Virus record (IMG/VR): IMGVR_UViG_3300008450_000005
Coordinates: 52,158-116,157 of that record
DNA length: 64,000 bases
Source of the DNA: a virus
Direction: 5' to 3' (one strand)
In this document: piece after piece, positions 1 to 9,739 of the stretch
Numbering within the stretch: the stretch's first letter is position 1
How the letters are laid out: each line of letters starts with the position of its first letter
Notes under the pieces: model-generated
What the model saw: the letters and a program-made list of their open reading frames with translations, nothing else
Told to the model about the DNA's origin: nothing
Database searches by the model: none
Program-made: the position numbers and the translations under genes

Positions 1-25
1 TGACATTGGTCAGATTTTCTTTGGA

Positions 26-2485
26 ATGGCTAAGGAAAGAAAAGTTTCTGCCATCCAAGGTTTAATCCCGAACACTCCAGTTGTTAATACCACAGACTTC
101 AAAGTTGTCCAGATCAATAAGCAATTAACGGATAACACAAGTACCACGCAACTGAATGATCTGCTGGCTCAGAAATCTCAATTAAAAAGCGAAATTTCAG
201 AGCTTGACCAGGCAATCAATAGAGTGAGATCTCAAGTGAATACCTTACAGGGTTCGGTTGGCGTTTCTTCGCTTCCAACAAGTGGATTATCTTTGACCAG
301 TCCGGTTTCAACGGTTCAAACGTCAGGTTTATCTTCTTTGGTGGCTATAACTCAGCCTTCCTTCAACCAGGTATCGGATCCTTCTCAGGTAAATTCTTTA
401 CAGTCACAATTAAATAGCTTAACAATTCAAAGGAATCAAAAATCTCAACTTTATGATTCCGTTGTTCAGTCTATCAGAACAACGTCTTTGGATGTACCTC
501 AGCTTTCTGAACCACCTAAATATCGTGTAAGAGGTTTTTGGCCTATTCCCGAGCCAAAGGAAAGTCCAGAAACGGGTCCACAGGCTGTTATTCAATTCCA
601 AATCCGTTACAGGTATAGAAGCCAATCGGGTGCGGTTCAACCAACCGAACAAATCGAATACCAAGATTTAAATGGCGAAAGAAAAACAGGAGCTTTTTCT
701 AACTGGGTAGTTATTAAAACTGAGGTTAGAAAAAAGATCTATAATATTGAATCGGGAACTTATGTTTGGGCGGATGAAAATCCAGATAATGCAGACGTTG
801 TCAACATCAATCAGCTAGATATTGCTATCACTAAAGGTGAGCAGTTAGAGATCCAGATCTTATCGATCTCAGAAGCTGGATGGCCAGACAATCCTCTCCT
901 TTCTCCATACTCTAATTCTGTTATTGTTACATTCCCAGAGAATTTAACAACTGAATCGCAATTAACTACAGTATTAAACAATAGCACGGATCAAGCATTG
1001 GTCATCATGAAGCAGGAATTATCTGCTCAAGGATTGAACTCTCACTTGTCCGAGCAATTTGAGACTAATAATAGAACCTTCTATCACACAGCAAACGGAA
1101 TTGCTTCCGGTTTCTTTGGTAATGATGGAACGGTTATTAATCTCTACCAAAAATTGGTCGACCTTCAGAATCAGGTTGACGCATTACGTGCACTTGTTAA
1201 CCAGCAGGTTGGGGAATTGGCAGTGGAGATCATCAGCTCAGATCTGCAGATCCCTGCGGGTTCTGTTGCTCCCGGATCGACAGTTTCATTGGAAGTTCAA
1301 CCATTTTCAAATGTTTACCAGAATCCTTTAACAACAGACGCAGGAAAGATCAGTACCACTACATTAAGCTTGAAGATTTCGAATGTAGCAGCAAGTCCTC
1401 TTGAATTATCTTCTTTGCTGCCAGGTTCTATGAGTGTTAAGGTTTCTGATTCTATCCCGCCGTTAATTGGTTATGCTCAGAATCTCAGATACGAGGATGT
1501 ACCTGTAAGCCAAAGATCTTTGGAACCAGCCGATATTATCGGTCCTACAGGAAGTCCTGACAACATGTCAACCTCACAAGCACCTCCATATGCTTCAGCA
1601 AACTTATACAGCCAATGGATGTATCCAAGATACAAATCCGTTGGAGGTGATAGAACACTCTATGTAATTAATGATGCCGCTTATGCATCAAATTATGATT
1701 ATGCGGGAGCGGTTCCTGTAAACGGTAACCAGCTAATTCCTCATGATCCTACCTTGATCAGTCCAAGTGGATCTTTAAGTGGCGGATCTAACGCTTCTGT
1801 TTGGTCAGGCGGATATACAGGTGGCACCGGGGCAAGAACACCTATCGGTAATGGTCCATTATCAGAATTCAGCGTGCATATTAATCATCCTTCACTTAAT
1901 AACGGGAATGGAACTGCATTCCAGGAATTAGTTAAGCCTAATTATGCAAACGGTACTATCGTTTATCCTGCGTTCAGACAATCTCTTTATTTCGAGACCG
2001 ACGTAAATCAGAATGATTACTACAAACAGCTAGGTTACAGACAGGTTAATACTCCTTTTGTTACCGGTCCTTCTGGTTCTAATAGAACAGATTCGATGTA
2101 TCCGATGAAATTGGGATTTGAACAGAATGACGAGTTCTTAATAGGTAAATACTCTTGTGGTTCTTATCTGTTCTTAGCACCAGCTACTAATTCGTCGATC
2201 CAAGTTCCTGGAACAACTTCTTTATCTACAACAATTATTGGGACTGGAATTTCCAATTCAATTATCATCCCAGTGATATTCCAATTCAGACCAGTGGACA
2301 AGCTTGGTTACATAGGAGGATTTAGATTAAATGGTAATTTAACTAATATTACTTATTCAAAAACTATCGGAATTGATATCAAACCCAGATATTCTGACGT
2401 TTTCTCTTTCGATGTAAAAGTAACAGGAAGATTCAAGACCGATGATTTACGCTCTCCATTAACAAATGTCTCACCGAGTCTATAA
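26..2485 (+). CDS. Large virion structural protein, FN3-like domain (5' end uncertain)
   Basis: Protein of 819 residues if the first ATG in the window is used. The same frame is open back to base 2, so the true start may lie before the window. Residues about 28-75 and 371-405 are heptad-rich coiled coils. Residues about 165-300 read as a beta-sandwich resembling fibronectin type III, containing the stretch SNWVVIKTEVRKK. The C-terminal half is rich in Gly, Ser, Asn and Thr, as in phage adhesion and baseplate proteins. It is followed after 18 bases by another giant structural gene. I do not recognise the family; a baseplate or tail-fibre-connector role is inferred from composition and position. 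Confidence 0.6.
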   Translation: MAKERKVSAIQGLIPNTPVVNTTDFKVVQINKQLTDNTSTTQLNDLLAQKSQLKSEISELDQAINRVRSQVNTLQGSVGVSSLPTSGLSLTSPVSTVQTSGLSSLVAITQPSFNQVSDPSQVNSLQSQLNSLTIQRNQKSQLYDSVVQSIRTTSLDVPQLSEPPKYRVRGFWPIPEPKESPETGPQAVIQFQIRYRYRSQSGAVQPTEQIEYQDLNGERKTGAFSNWVVIKTEVRKKIYNIESGTYVWADENPDNADVVNINQLDIAITKGEQLEIQILSISEAGWPDNPLLSPYSNSVIVTFPENLTTESQLTTVLNNSTDQALVIMKQELSAQGLNSHLSEQFETNNRTFYHTANGIASGFFGNDGTVINLYQKLVDLQNQVDALRALVNQQVGELAVEIISSDLQIPAGSVAPGSTVSLEVQPFSNVYQNPLTTDAGKISTTTLSLKISNVAASPLELSSLLPGSMSVKVSDSIPPLIGYAQNLRYEDVPVSQRSLEPADIIGPTGSPDNMSTSQAPPYASANLYSQWMYPRYKSVGGDRTLYVINDAAYASNYDYAGAVPVNGNQLIPHDPTLISPSGSLSGGSNASVWSGGYTGGTGARTPIGNGPLSEFSVHINHPSLNNGNGTAFQELVKPNYANGTIVYPAFRQSLYFETDVNQNDYYKQLGYRQVNTPFVTGPSGSNRTDSMYPMKLGFEQNDEFLIGKYSCGSYLFLAPATNSSIQVPGTTSLSTTIIGTGISNSIIIPVIFQFRPVDKLGYIGGFRLNGNLTNITYSKTIGIDIKPRYSDVFSFDVKVTGRFKTDDLRSPLTNVSPSL

Positions 2486-2488
2486 AAC

Positions 2489-2497
2489 GTTATATAG
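2489..2497 (+). promoter_or_regulatory. Late-type promoter motif (TTATATAG variant)
   Basis: GTTATATAG lies 7 bases before the ATG at 2504. It is a variant of the GATATATA motif that recurs before genes in this window. Confidence 0.4.
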
Positions 2498-2503
2498 AGC
2501 ATA

Positions 2504-5500
2504 ATGGCAGGAGAAAAATTATACGATAGTAATACTTCGTTTCAAATTCTTAGAACGAATCCTAAACTAACTGGGAATTTCCGCATCGCGGTGGATTCCC
2601 AGAATAAAGTTTGGCTGAATTCTTTGGATGTAAACACCACGCTATCAAATAATAGGTACAAAAAATTTGAGGTTACAGGTCAGCAATCTTATGCTACTGA
2701 TGTCTTCAATTTTTTTCAAAGAGGATCAACCCCTAACGAGGTTATCTTCGAGTCTGCCAGTCTAACAGACGGAAACCTACAGTCGAGCACCACCTTCAAC
2801 GATCAGTATGATTTTTTCTACGCGTCTGGTGCTTCAACTCTGGTTGATAAAAACTATCCGGAAAATTTCAGATACTTTGCTCCTTTATGGATTAAAGATG
2901 TTATTCCTGATTACTTTGTTATATTCAAAGTTCCAAACCCACTTTCTTTTCCTTACACAACAAACGTAACAAGTATTGTTGCTGGGAAAACATATAAAGT
3001 GATCCAAAACCCTACTTCTTCTGATGTATTTTCTGTTAGCTATGGAATCGATTTATCTGGTAATCCAGTAACTTACACAGCGGGACAGTTTATCACCGGT
3101 GTAGATTCTTATTCAACTTATACAATCATTTCTGGACAGGGTAACGTTGCGCTTTTTGACGAGCTTGCATTTTATCCTGAGGTTAGCGATGTTTCTGCGT
3201 ATTTCGAAGATCAGATACTTCCTAATTGTCAGAGTATTGCTACTTTTGATCTTAGAGAGGGAACAACAATCGGAAATTATATCCGTAATCTGTACCGAGA
3301 CCAGAATTATAACCAATCTCCGGTTACTTTCGGAATGGGCAATGCCTACACGTATTGGAATGGTGTAAACCTGACCTCCGGAGTGCTAGGACAAAAAGGA
3401 GAAATCCTTGATTCTTATTTTAGAAGCACGAGTTCGATCCCTATGATCGACTTCGAAGCCACAATGACTGGAGGATTTGAAAGAAATGGGATAGTTTGTG
3501 CCAATCTTTTGAATCTAGAATTCTATTTTGATGACGACGATTCTGATCTTTACACGATCAATCGTTACTTCGGAGCATACGTTTCTAGAAATGATACAGG
3601 ATCTTTTAAATTAAATGGTGATTTCTTCTGGGATTACAAAGATGAACCCGGAAATTTAAATCTACCCAAACCCACCAGAGACAATTTAGGATATTACTAT
3701 AACAATGTTAGTGCTTTCCAGAGTTCAACCGGCGGTGTTCGTCTCTATTACGAGGGAGCAACCGGATGGATTCCTGGTGCATTGGACATTAACCAGAATA
3801 ATCCAGATAAGCTTTTCTATATTACTGATAAGCTGGATAGATTATATTCTTTGAAAAGAACACCGGAAGCTTCCATTCCAGATTATGCTGAATTCGGACC
3901 TTGGCTGGGCATAACAGGAGGATTTGGTACCACAGGTTTTGTTGGTGCGACTTCTGGAAGTCTAGTTATTGGTGATCAGCAAGTAAATCTATTGGACTTC
4001 ACCGGTCCAGACGATAAGTTAGGATCATTCAACGGATCTACCCCTGTTGATGCAGGATGCTCTTATATCTCAATCACATTTAAGAATGAGATACCAGTTA
4101 GCAAAAAAATAGTTTTTAGAATTGCTTGGCCGGAAGGAAGCAGAGGAACGCTTCAAGAAAAATTCGATCTCGTAGAGAATGGGGATTTTTCCGGATCGCA
4201 AATACGCTGGATCCCTGGTGATTCTTATGCCGTTGGTAATGATTATTACTTCAATGGTTTAATTGGCCAAGGTGGAACCGGTGATATTGCTAAAAGTTTT
4301 TCCGGAGCAGCTGGAGAGATTACTTCGATTGGCTGGATTTCAGCACCATCTGGGACTGATTCAGTTATTCGCTTAGTCGTACCTGGAAGTTACGGAAACA
4401 AAACTTACAGAGTTTCTGTCCACGACGATTATCAAATTTTTGCTACAAGCTATGTGGGCGATTGGAATACAACCTCATTTTATCCCACCGGCGTAATTGT
4501 TTTATATGGAGGAGAGTATTGGCAATCGATCGCCTCTGTTCCCTCTACTATCACGGGAAATCTTACCCCCGATAGTGATCCAGTTTTTTGGCAAAAATAC
4601 TATTCATTAAGTGATACGTCACTTTCTGATACAATCTTTTTGGATGGTAAGGACGCTACTTCAATTTCAGGTCCTGTCCATTTTAGAGGAGGAACTGATT
4701 CTAACCAGATTAGAGTAGTTTTTGGCAAGGAGAATGATCTTTCCGTTGTAAAAGGTAATTGGATCGAAACCACCACAGGATTCTCAATAATCAAGCAGGT
4801 TGACAAATACGTTGACTCACCTTCATTCACGAACGGATTTCCTAGCGGATGGAATGGATACAATAGTTTATCTGTAGCGGTTTTGGCTGATCAAAATGCC
4901 ATCGTGAGTTTCGGTACCAATAGGCAATTCAACGCCTTTAAGATGACCGAACTTTCAACAGGTGTATTTACATTTTTTGACGTTAGAGATCTTGATTTCG
5001 ATTTCTATTCATCTGTTTATGCAACGACTCCAACACCGGAATTCTATAGATATTTCCAGCTTATTTCTAATCAGGCAGGAAACATCATTAATGGCGTAAA
5101 ATATCTGGTTCAGACTGGTTCTATCACTTACAATGGAACGGTTTATACACCTGGTAAAATATTCATAGGAACCAGCTCTGCAAATCTTTTCATAGATAAC
5201 ATTCAGAGCGGACCAAAATCAATTGTTGTACCGGCGGAATTTACTAAGCTTGTTTATAGTGATTCTTCGGCAACGTATAACGTTCCAGTTGATGCTGAGA
5301 ACAATATTGGGAAATTCCAAGGATTTATCGGGATTGAATCAATTTCTACCATAAATCGTGATCCCAATCTTACACCAAAAGAATATCAATTCGAAGGGAA
5401 TAAACTCACGAATGAGTATGATTATCTCGAAGAGAACTATACGACCGGCAGAGCCAATTTTTCTCGTATCGTTCCGATCGTAAATAAATGGGTTTATACA

Positions 5501-7975
5501 GGCGGTACGGATGCACGTGGAAACATGTACAGACTAAATCTGACACCTGCTTTCTCCACTACAAACTTTTCACCTAGTTTAGAGAAAGAAACACCAGATC
5601 CTAACTATTTAACCCACGAATGGTTTGTTTTAGAGGGATTACCACAGCAATACCCTCCTTCAGCTCTAGAAAATCAAAATAGCTATCTACCATATAAAGT
5701 AGATCTAGATACTTTGAGAAGCGCTGATCCTACTAATTCTCTGTATTTCAGCGATACCTTCACAGTCGAGGGAACAGACTATCTAGGGGCTTATTCGAAT
5801 TCGACTTTACCAACGAAAGAATTTTTCACTCCTCTATATTTCAATAAATCCAATGGTTTTTATGAAACACTATTCAGAGGGGTAAAGATCCAATTCAGAA
5901 AAAGATCAACCTTAACCAACCCGACTAACGATCTTGATCGGTATGTTCCTAATTATCGTGGATACGAAGGATATAAATTTTCAGCTATCTTACGGATAGT
6001 AGAAGAGGATAGCACCTCAATCCAAAGTCCGGTACAGTATGAGGTAATCGAAAATGCAACCCAGCAATTTGTTCTTCTGGTTTGCTACGTTACGATTAAT
6101 GACTACCGTGCTAATGTATTAGGACACACCGGTGCAACCGGTTTTTCACCGTATCTGGATTACCTCTTGATGTATTCTCTGATAGACAAGAAGAAAAATA
6201 GCGGTATAGGTTTAACCGCTAGCACACCTCAAGAACTTTATAAGATAGGAGACACAAAGCTCAGCGTAGCTCTTGATTTGAGCGTGACGTCTGGAAGCTC
6301 AGTTACTTCGTTCACTGATCCGGGTGTTATCTATTCGATTCCGAACCCAGATTATGATAGTGATTTGAGAGAAGAGATTAATCTTTTCTACCCACAAGGA
6401 GCAAATACTCTGATTGGATCAACCGGGGCTGGAAGTTTTTCGGTTCCTAGCAACACATCAACCTATCCTTGGCCAACCGGAAGATCTATTTCTTTTGTTA
6501 ATTTTGGACCAATTGATTCTCTCAATTATACTTTTAATATTCCGTTCTCACCAACCTCACCAGCGACAATCCCTCTCGGATCAAAGCTCACTTATGAGGA
6601 TAAACCGGTTTTCCAATTATCGGGCGGAGAGAACTACTTTGATTTCATTATAAAAAGGATATCCACTGCAGAGATTGCAAAAAGGTTTAATAACTTAAAC
6701 CCCTATATCTCATATAATTCGTACTATTGGGATTCAGCCACATCTTCTACTTTGGTAGATACCCAATCATTGAACATGAACTTCTTGAAGCCTAGTTATC
6801 TTTCAAGAAATACTGGTTTAAGACCGGCTCCATCAGTTCAAGGACCATCTACCCTGGGTGTTTCTACGATTACAACTTACGACATTGTTGATGGTGGAAT
6901 ACAATATGCTTCTGACCTAGCTCGTTATAATGGTGGGTATGAGCCTTTAACTCGCAAAAGCATTCTATTCAAAAACGATAAGACTGATACTATTGTTGGA
7001 TACACCGCTATAGATCTTTCTTTCAGAAATTGTACTTTCGCTCCTAACCAGAAGGGATTTGGACTAATCAAGAATTTGTGTTATACCAAGGTGAGCACGA
7101 ATAAGGGATTGCTGGACAAGGCCGCTAATCTCCCTCAGGGACCTGTTTATCCATTGGTTGGTTTAACCCCAGTGGCTAAAAAGGATTTCTCGATCTTCCA
7201 ATCCAATTGGGAATCTGGCTATTATAATTTATTCAGCGACGTTTTTTCTGAAACACCAGTTGCTGGAACCAGGTCTATGAAAGAATATAACTCTTTCTTT
7301 GGCTCGAAGATGATGAGAACCCCTGATAATATTTTGGCTTCTACATTCATCACATTGCCAGTTTCACGTTTGAGCGGTAATAGTAATGTTGATGAAATAA
7401 ATCTCGCTGCAGCAGCTGCAGTTACCCAGATCCAAAATATGCCTATCACATCCAGCGGGACTGGAATAGGACAATTGGACACTGCTTTTGTTTCAGTAGA
7501 TCTTCAGGTTCTTGATCTGAACATATATCCTGATGTTGAAGTATTCTATCAGCTTCTTGATTCGAACCAATTATTCGGTATTATCAGATTAGATAGAATT
7601 CTAAGAAGATTCTTGTTGAATGCTGGAGTAAAGAATGTTTTCCAGCAGAATATGATATCTGAATTTGGTGTGGGCAATCCAAACAGCATTGAAGATGATA
7701 TCAGAGAATATATCGCATTGAACGTAATTCCGATCTTCACTGCACAATCATTTAACCTCTATGTCAAGCAGGTTTCCGATCCATCCACAGATAATGGCGG
7801 TCTGCGTTACGTAGTAGGTGATATTTTAGGTAAGGATAGATACAAGGAAGGCTATAAACCGGAGGATGGTTTAAGCCTGGTTAAAATAAGTGAATTGGTT
7901 TACACGTTCACTTATGATGTACCAGCAACCTCTAATTGGTCTCTAAACTTCAGTTTTGGAATACAAAAAATTTAA
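2504..7975 (+). CDS. Giant virion structural protein (1823 aa)
   Basis: The longest gene in the window. The sequence is rich in Tyr, Asn, Gly, Ser and Thr with almost no Cys and no signal peptide, typical of beta-rich tail or baseplate proteins. Scattered GATG/TGATGF triplets resemble those of the collagen-like fibre genes that follow. The last 250 residues are more alpha-helical, with an Ala-rich stretch (AAAAAVTQIQ) and the segment LFGIIRLDRILRRFLLN. It stops 3 bases before the first fibre gene, so it is probably co-transcribed with the fibres. No enzymatic motif was found and no family is recognised; a fibre-attachment or baseplate role is only inference. Confidence 0.6.
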   Translation: MAGEKLYDSNTSFQILRTNPKLTGNFRIAVDSQNKVWLNSLDVNTTLSNNRYKKFEVTGQQSYATDVFNFFQRGSTPNEVIFESASLTDGNLQSSTTFNDQYDFFYASGASTLVDKNYPENFRYFAPLWIKDVIPDYFVIFKVPNPLSFPYTTNVTSIVAGKTYKVIQNPTSSDVFSVSYGIDLSGNPVTYTAGQFITGVDSYSTYTIISGQGNVALFDELAFYPEVSDVSAYFEDQILPNCQSIATFDLREGTTIGNYIRNLYRDQNYNQSPVTFGMGNAYTYWNGVNLTSGVLGQKGEILDSYFRSTSSIPMIDFEATMTGGFERNGIVCANLLNLEFYFDDDDSDLYTINRYFGAYVSRNDTGSFKLNGDFFWDYKDEPGNLNLPKPTRDNLGYYYNNVSAFQSSTGGVRLYYEGATGWIPGALDINQNNPDKLFYITDKLDRLYSLKRTPEASIPDYAEFGPWLGITGGFGTTGFVGATSGSLVIGDQQVNLLDFTGPDDKLGSFNGSTPVDAGCSYISITFKNEIPVSKKIVFRIAWPEGSRGTLQEKFDLVENGDFSGSQIRWIPGDSYAVGNDYYFNGLIGQGGTGDIAKSFSGAAGEITSIGWISAPSGTDSVIRLVVPGSYGNKTYRVSVHDDYQIFATSYVGDWNTTSFYPTGVIVLYGGEYWQSIASVPSTITGNLTPDSDPVFWQKYYSLSDTSLSDTIFLDGKDATSISGPVHFRGGTDSNQIRVVFGKENDLSVVKGNWIETTTGFSIIKQVDKYVDSPSFTNGFPSGWNGYNSLSVAVLADQNAIVSFGTNRQFNAFKMTELSTGVFTFFDVRDLDFDFYSSVYATTPTPEFYRYFQLISNQAGNIINGVKYLVQTGSITYNGTVYTPGKIFIGTSSANLFIDNIQSGPKSIVVPAEFTKLVYSDSSATYNVPVDAENNIGKFQGFIGIESISTINRDPNLTPKEYQFEGNKLTNEYDYLEENYTTGRANFSRIVPIVNKWVYTGGTDARGNMYRLNLTPAFSTTNFSPSLEKETPDPNYLTHEWFVLEGLPQQYPPSALENQNSYLPYKVDLDTLRSADPTNSLYFSDTFTVEGTDYLGAYSNSTLPTKEFFTPLYFNKSNGFYETLFRGVKIQFRKRSTLTNPTNDLDRYVPNYRGYEGYKFSAILRIVEEDSTSIQSPVQYEVIENATQQFVLLVCYVTINDYRANVLGHTGATGFSPYLDYLLMYSLIDKKKNSGIGLTASTPQELYKIGDTKLSVALDLSVTSGSSVTSFTDPGVIYSIPNPDYDSDLREEINLFYPQGANTLIGSTGAGSFSVPSNTSTYPWPTGRSISFVNFGPIDSLNYTFNIPFSPTSPATIPLGSKLTYEDKPVFQLSGGENYFDFIIKRISTAEIAKRFNNLNPYISYNSYYWDSATSSTLVDTQSLNMNFLKPSYLSRNTGLRPAPSVQGPSTLGVSTITTYDIVDGGIQYASDLARYNGGYEPLTRKSILFKNDKTDTIVGYTAIDLSFRNCTFAPNQKGFGLIKNLCYTKVSTNKGLLDKAANLPQGPVYPLVGLTPVAKKDFSIFQSNWESGYYNLFSDVFSETPVAGTRSMKEYNSFFGSKMMRTPDNILASTFITLPVSRLSGNSNVDEINLAAAAAVTQIQNMPITSSGTGIGQLDTAFVSVDLQVLDLNIYPDVEVFYQLLDSNQLFGIIRLDRILRRFLLNAGVKNVFQQNMISEFGVGNPNSIEDDIREYIALNVIPIFTAQSFNLYVKQVSDPSTDNGGLRYVVGDILGKDRYKEGYKPEDGLSLVKISELVYTFTYDVPATSNWSLNFSFGIQKI

Positions 7976-7978
7976 CAG

Positions 7979-9505
7979 ATGGCTGAACCAAGTATACTAT
8001 CATTTAATTATTCCGACGATCAGTTAGAGATTGTAAGAAAATTAAATTACAATTTCGAGCAGATCTCCGCCGCAGATGGTGGGGTTCAAGGACCAATCGG
8101 CCCAACTGGTGCTACTGGATTAATAGGACAGATCGGTCCAATTGGTCCAACCGGTAATACCGGTCCGAGAGGAAGTAGATGGTTTGTAGGCGGGATTGAA
8201 GCACCGACTGGAGGATATGGAGATGTAACGGTTGAAGGAGACTACTGGATCGATACCGATGCTATAGAAAAAACTCTTTATGTTTTTGGTCCATCGGGAT
8301 GGCTTGATACAGGCTATGACTTGATACCCGAGGACGAGTTTAAGTTTATCCCTGATCTAATTACAGCCACTGGTGCAACTTCTAATTTTTTGGCAATTGT
8401 CCAGAACACTCTTTTACCATCGTCAAACACATTCGTTTTAAGCGACGGTAATCCATCTATTGAATTAACCAATCCCGATTATACAAATTTCCTGATCACG
8501 ACAGACCCTGGGGTTAATCAGTATCCGATCATGGAGTTCTCTCGCAGCGATGCGACTATAATTGGAGCTTCAGGTTATTTCAAAAGACCAATTTGGAGAT
8601 GGACTGGCGGGGATAATGACTATAACTTGGCTTTCGCTGTCCCTAGCGATAGGCTAACTATTTTGACCAAGTCGGGAATAACCGGAACCGTCACAAATAA
8701 GGCAAATTTCCAGGCGGATGATTCACTCTTTTTGACCAGCAAATCAACAATAGATTTCACTTCAGGAGGTCCTTCATTCTTCAATACTCCCGGATCTTTG
8801 GGTATTACAGCATCAAATTTATCACTAAATAGTACAAGGCTGGAAACTGATGTTGATTTGAAAATCCAGACTATACCTGGTAAATCTCCATCAAATGATC
8901 CAGTTTTCGGTAATTACTCTCTCTGGATAGACAACCCTTCAGGGACATCCTTATTCTTGGGAGCAACCGGTATTGCCACAGGTGGCAATCATTTAATGGT
9001 TGCAAAGAAGGATCAAACCAATTTACTCGAAGTTAGAAGCGATGGAGTATTTTACGCTAAGAAAAGAACCACATACAATAAAAGGCCGGTTTTCAATTCT
9101 TCAAATTCTATCTCAATAGATTATGGAAGTGGATTGATAATCTCCTGGTATTTCATAACTGCATCTAGCCTGTCCTACAATAATACATTCCTTATTGATG
9201 TAAATCCGGCCAACGATATCGGTGTGGCCGTTAACGTAAGATCTGGAGACGGTGATAACGTTATGAACTTGCTAGAAAAATACCAGTCCATGAAAATAAA
9301 CGTTCTAACTAGCACGAACGATCCGATGAAAAAAATCAAATATCTAGGATATTACACTGGTTCTCCACCATTGGTAGGCCAATATATAAAATTTGGCTCA
9401 GGATTGAACCAGGCTGAATTGGAAGTTCTCAGAGGAGACGGTATCACAGCAACTAGCAGTAGAATTCTTTATTCATCGAATCAGGGGTCGGGTAGATTGC
9501 TTTAA
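7979..9505 (+). CDS. Collagen-like tail fibre protein, paralogue 1
   Basis: 508 residues. The N-terminal 30 residues contain a conserved KLNYNFEQI segment, followed by a collagen-like Gly-x-y run (about residues 37-65, with GPTGATG and GPTGNTG units), then an RGSRWFV motif and a GDYWID motif. The same order of elements occurs in the next two large genes (NFGRI, RGSKWFV; NFDQI, RGSNWYQ), so the three are tandem paralogues. The remainder is beta-rich and Ser/Thr/Asn-rich, as expected of a fibre shaft and receptor-binding tip. Collagen-like stretches in phage fibres are known trimerisation elements. The receptor is unknown. Confidence 0.75.
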   Translation: MAEPSILSFNYSDDQLEIVRKLNYNFEQISAADGGVQGPIGPTGATGLIGQIGPIGPTGNTGPRGSRWFVGGIEAPTGGYGDVTVEGDYWIDTDAIEKTLYVFGPSGWLDTGYDLIPEDEFKFIPDLITATGATSNFLAIVQNTLLPSSNTFVLSDGNPSIELTNPDYTNFLITTDPGVNQYPIMEFSRSDATIIGASGYFKRPIWRWTGGDNDYNLAFAVPSDRLTILTKSGITGTVTNKANFQADDSLFLTSKSTIDFTSGGPSFFNTPGSLGITASNLSLNSTRLETDVDLKIQTIPGKSPSNDPVFGNYSLWIDNPSGTSLFLGATGIATGGNHLMVAKKDQTNLLEVRSDGVFYAKKRTTYNKRPVFNSSNSISIDYGSGLIISWYFITASSLSYNNTFLIDVNPANDIGVAVNVRSGDGDNVMNLLEKYQSMKINVLTSTNDPMKKIKYLGYYTGSPPLVGQYIKFGSGLNQAELEVLRGDGITATSSRILYSSNQGSGRLL

Positions 9506-9507
9506 TA

Positions 9508-9514
9508 GATAAAT
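9508..9514 (+). promoter_or_regulatory. Late-type promoter motif (GATAAAT)
   Basis: TAGATAAAT ends 2 bases before the ATG at 9517, a GATAAATA variant placed almost on the start codon. Confidence 0.35.
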
Positions 9515-9516
9515 TT

Positions 9517-9702
9517 ATGTTGACTTGCGGAAATTCATGCGACATCAAATGGGAAATCTCGGTCTTACATGAGACGAAAGATGGTTTACTAGTTATGACA
9601 CCAAACGGTGACCTGAACTGGATGAGCCATATAGATTATCAAAATTTTTTAAACCAAAGGAAGTTAAGATCCAAATCCGTGCTGGAAGAAGATGATAATT
9701 AA
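9517..9702 (+). CDS. Small hypothetical protein between fibre genes
   Basis: 61 residues with three N-terminal-half Cys/Trp-rich positions (CGNSCDIKW) and an acidic C-terminus (LEEDDN). It sits between two fibre paralogues with 11 and 37 base gaps. No family is recognised. Position suggests a small fibre accessory protein or chaperone, but nothing in the sequence proves this. Confidence 0.5.
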   Translation: MLTCGNSCDIKWEISVLHETKDGLLVMTPNGDLNWMSHIDYQNFLNQRKLRSKSVLEEDDN

Positions 9703-9726
9703 TAATAGGGCCGTTTAGAGATTATC

Positions 9727-9738
9727 GATATATAAATA
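9727..9738 (+). promoter_or_regulatory. Late-type promoter motif abutting a start codon
   Basis: GATATATAAATA is followed by a single C and then the ATG at 9740. The 12-mer ATAAATACATGG is repeated exactly at 12894-12905. A transcript from here would start at or beyond the ATG unless start-site spacing is very short, so a leaderless mRNA is likely. Confidence 0.5.
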
Positions 9739-9739
9739 C

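Noticed and set aside
419-664. Minus-strand and alternate-frame ORFs over structural, dnaK and nrd genes
   Set aside because: All lie within genes with clear domain motifs, and their translations have no recognisable pattern.
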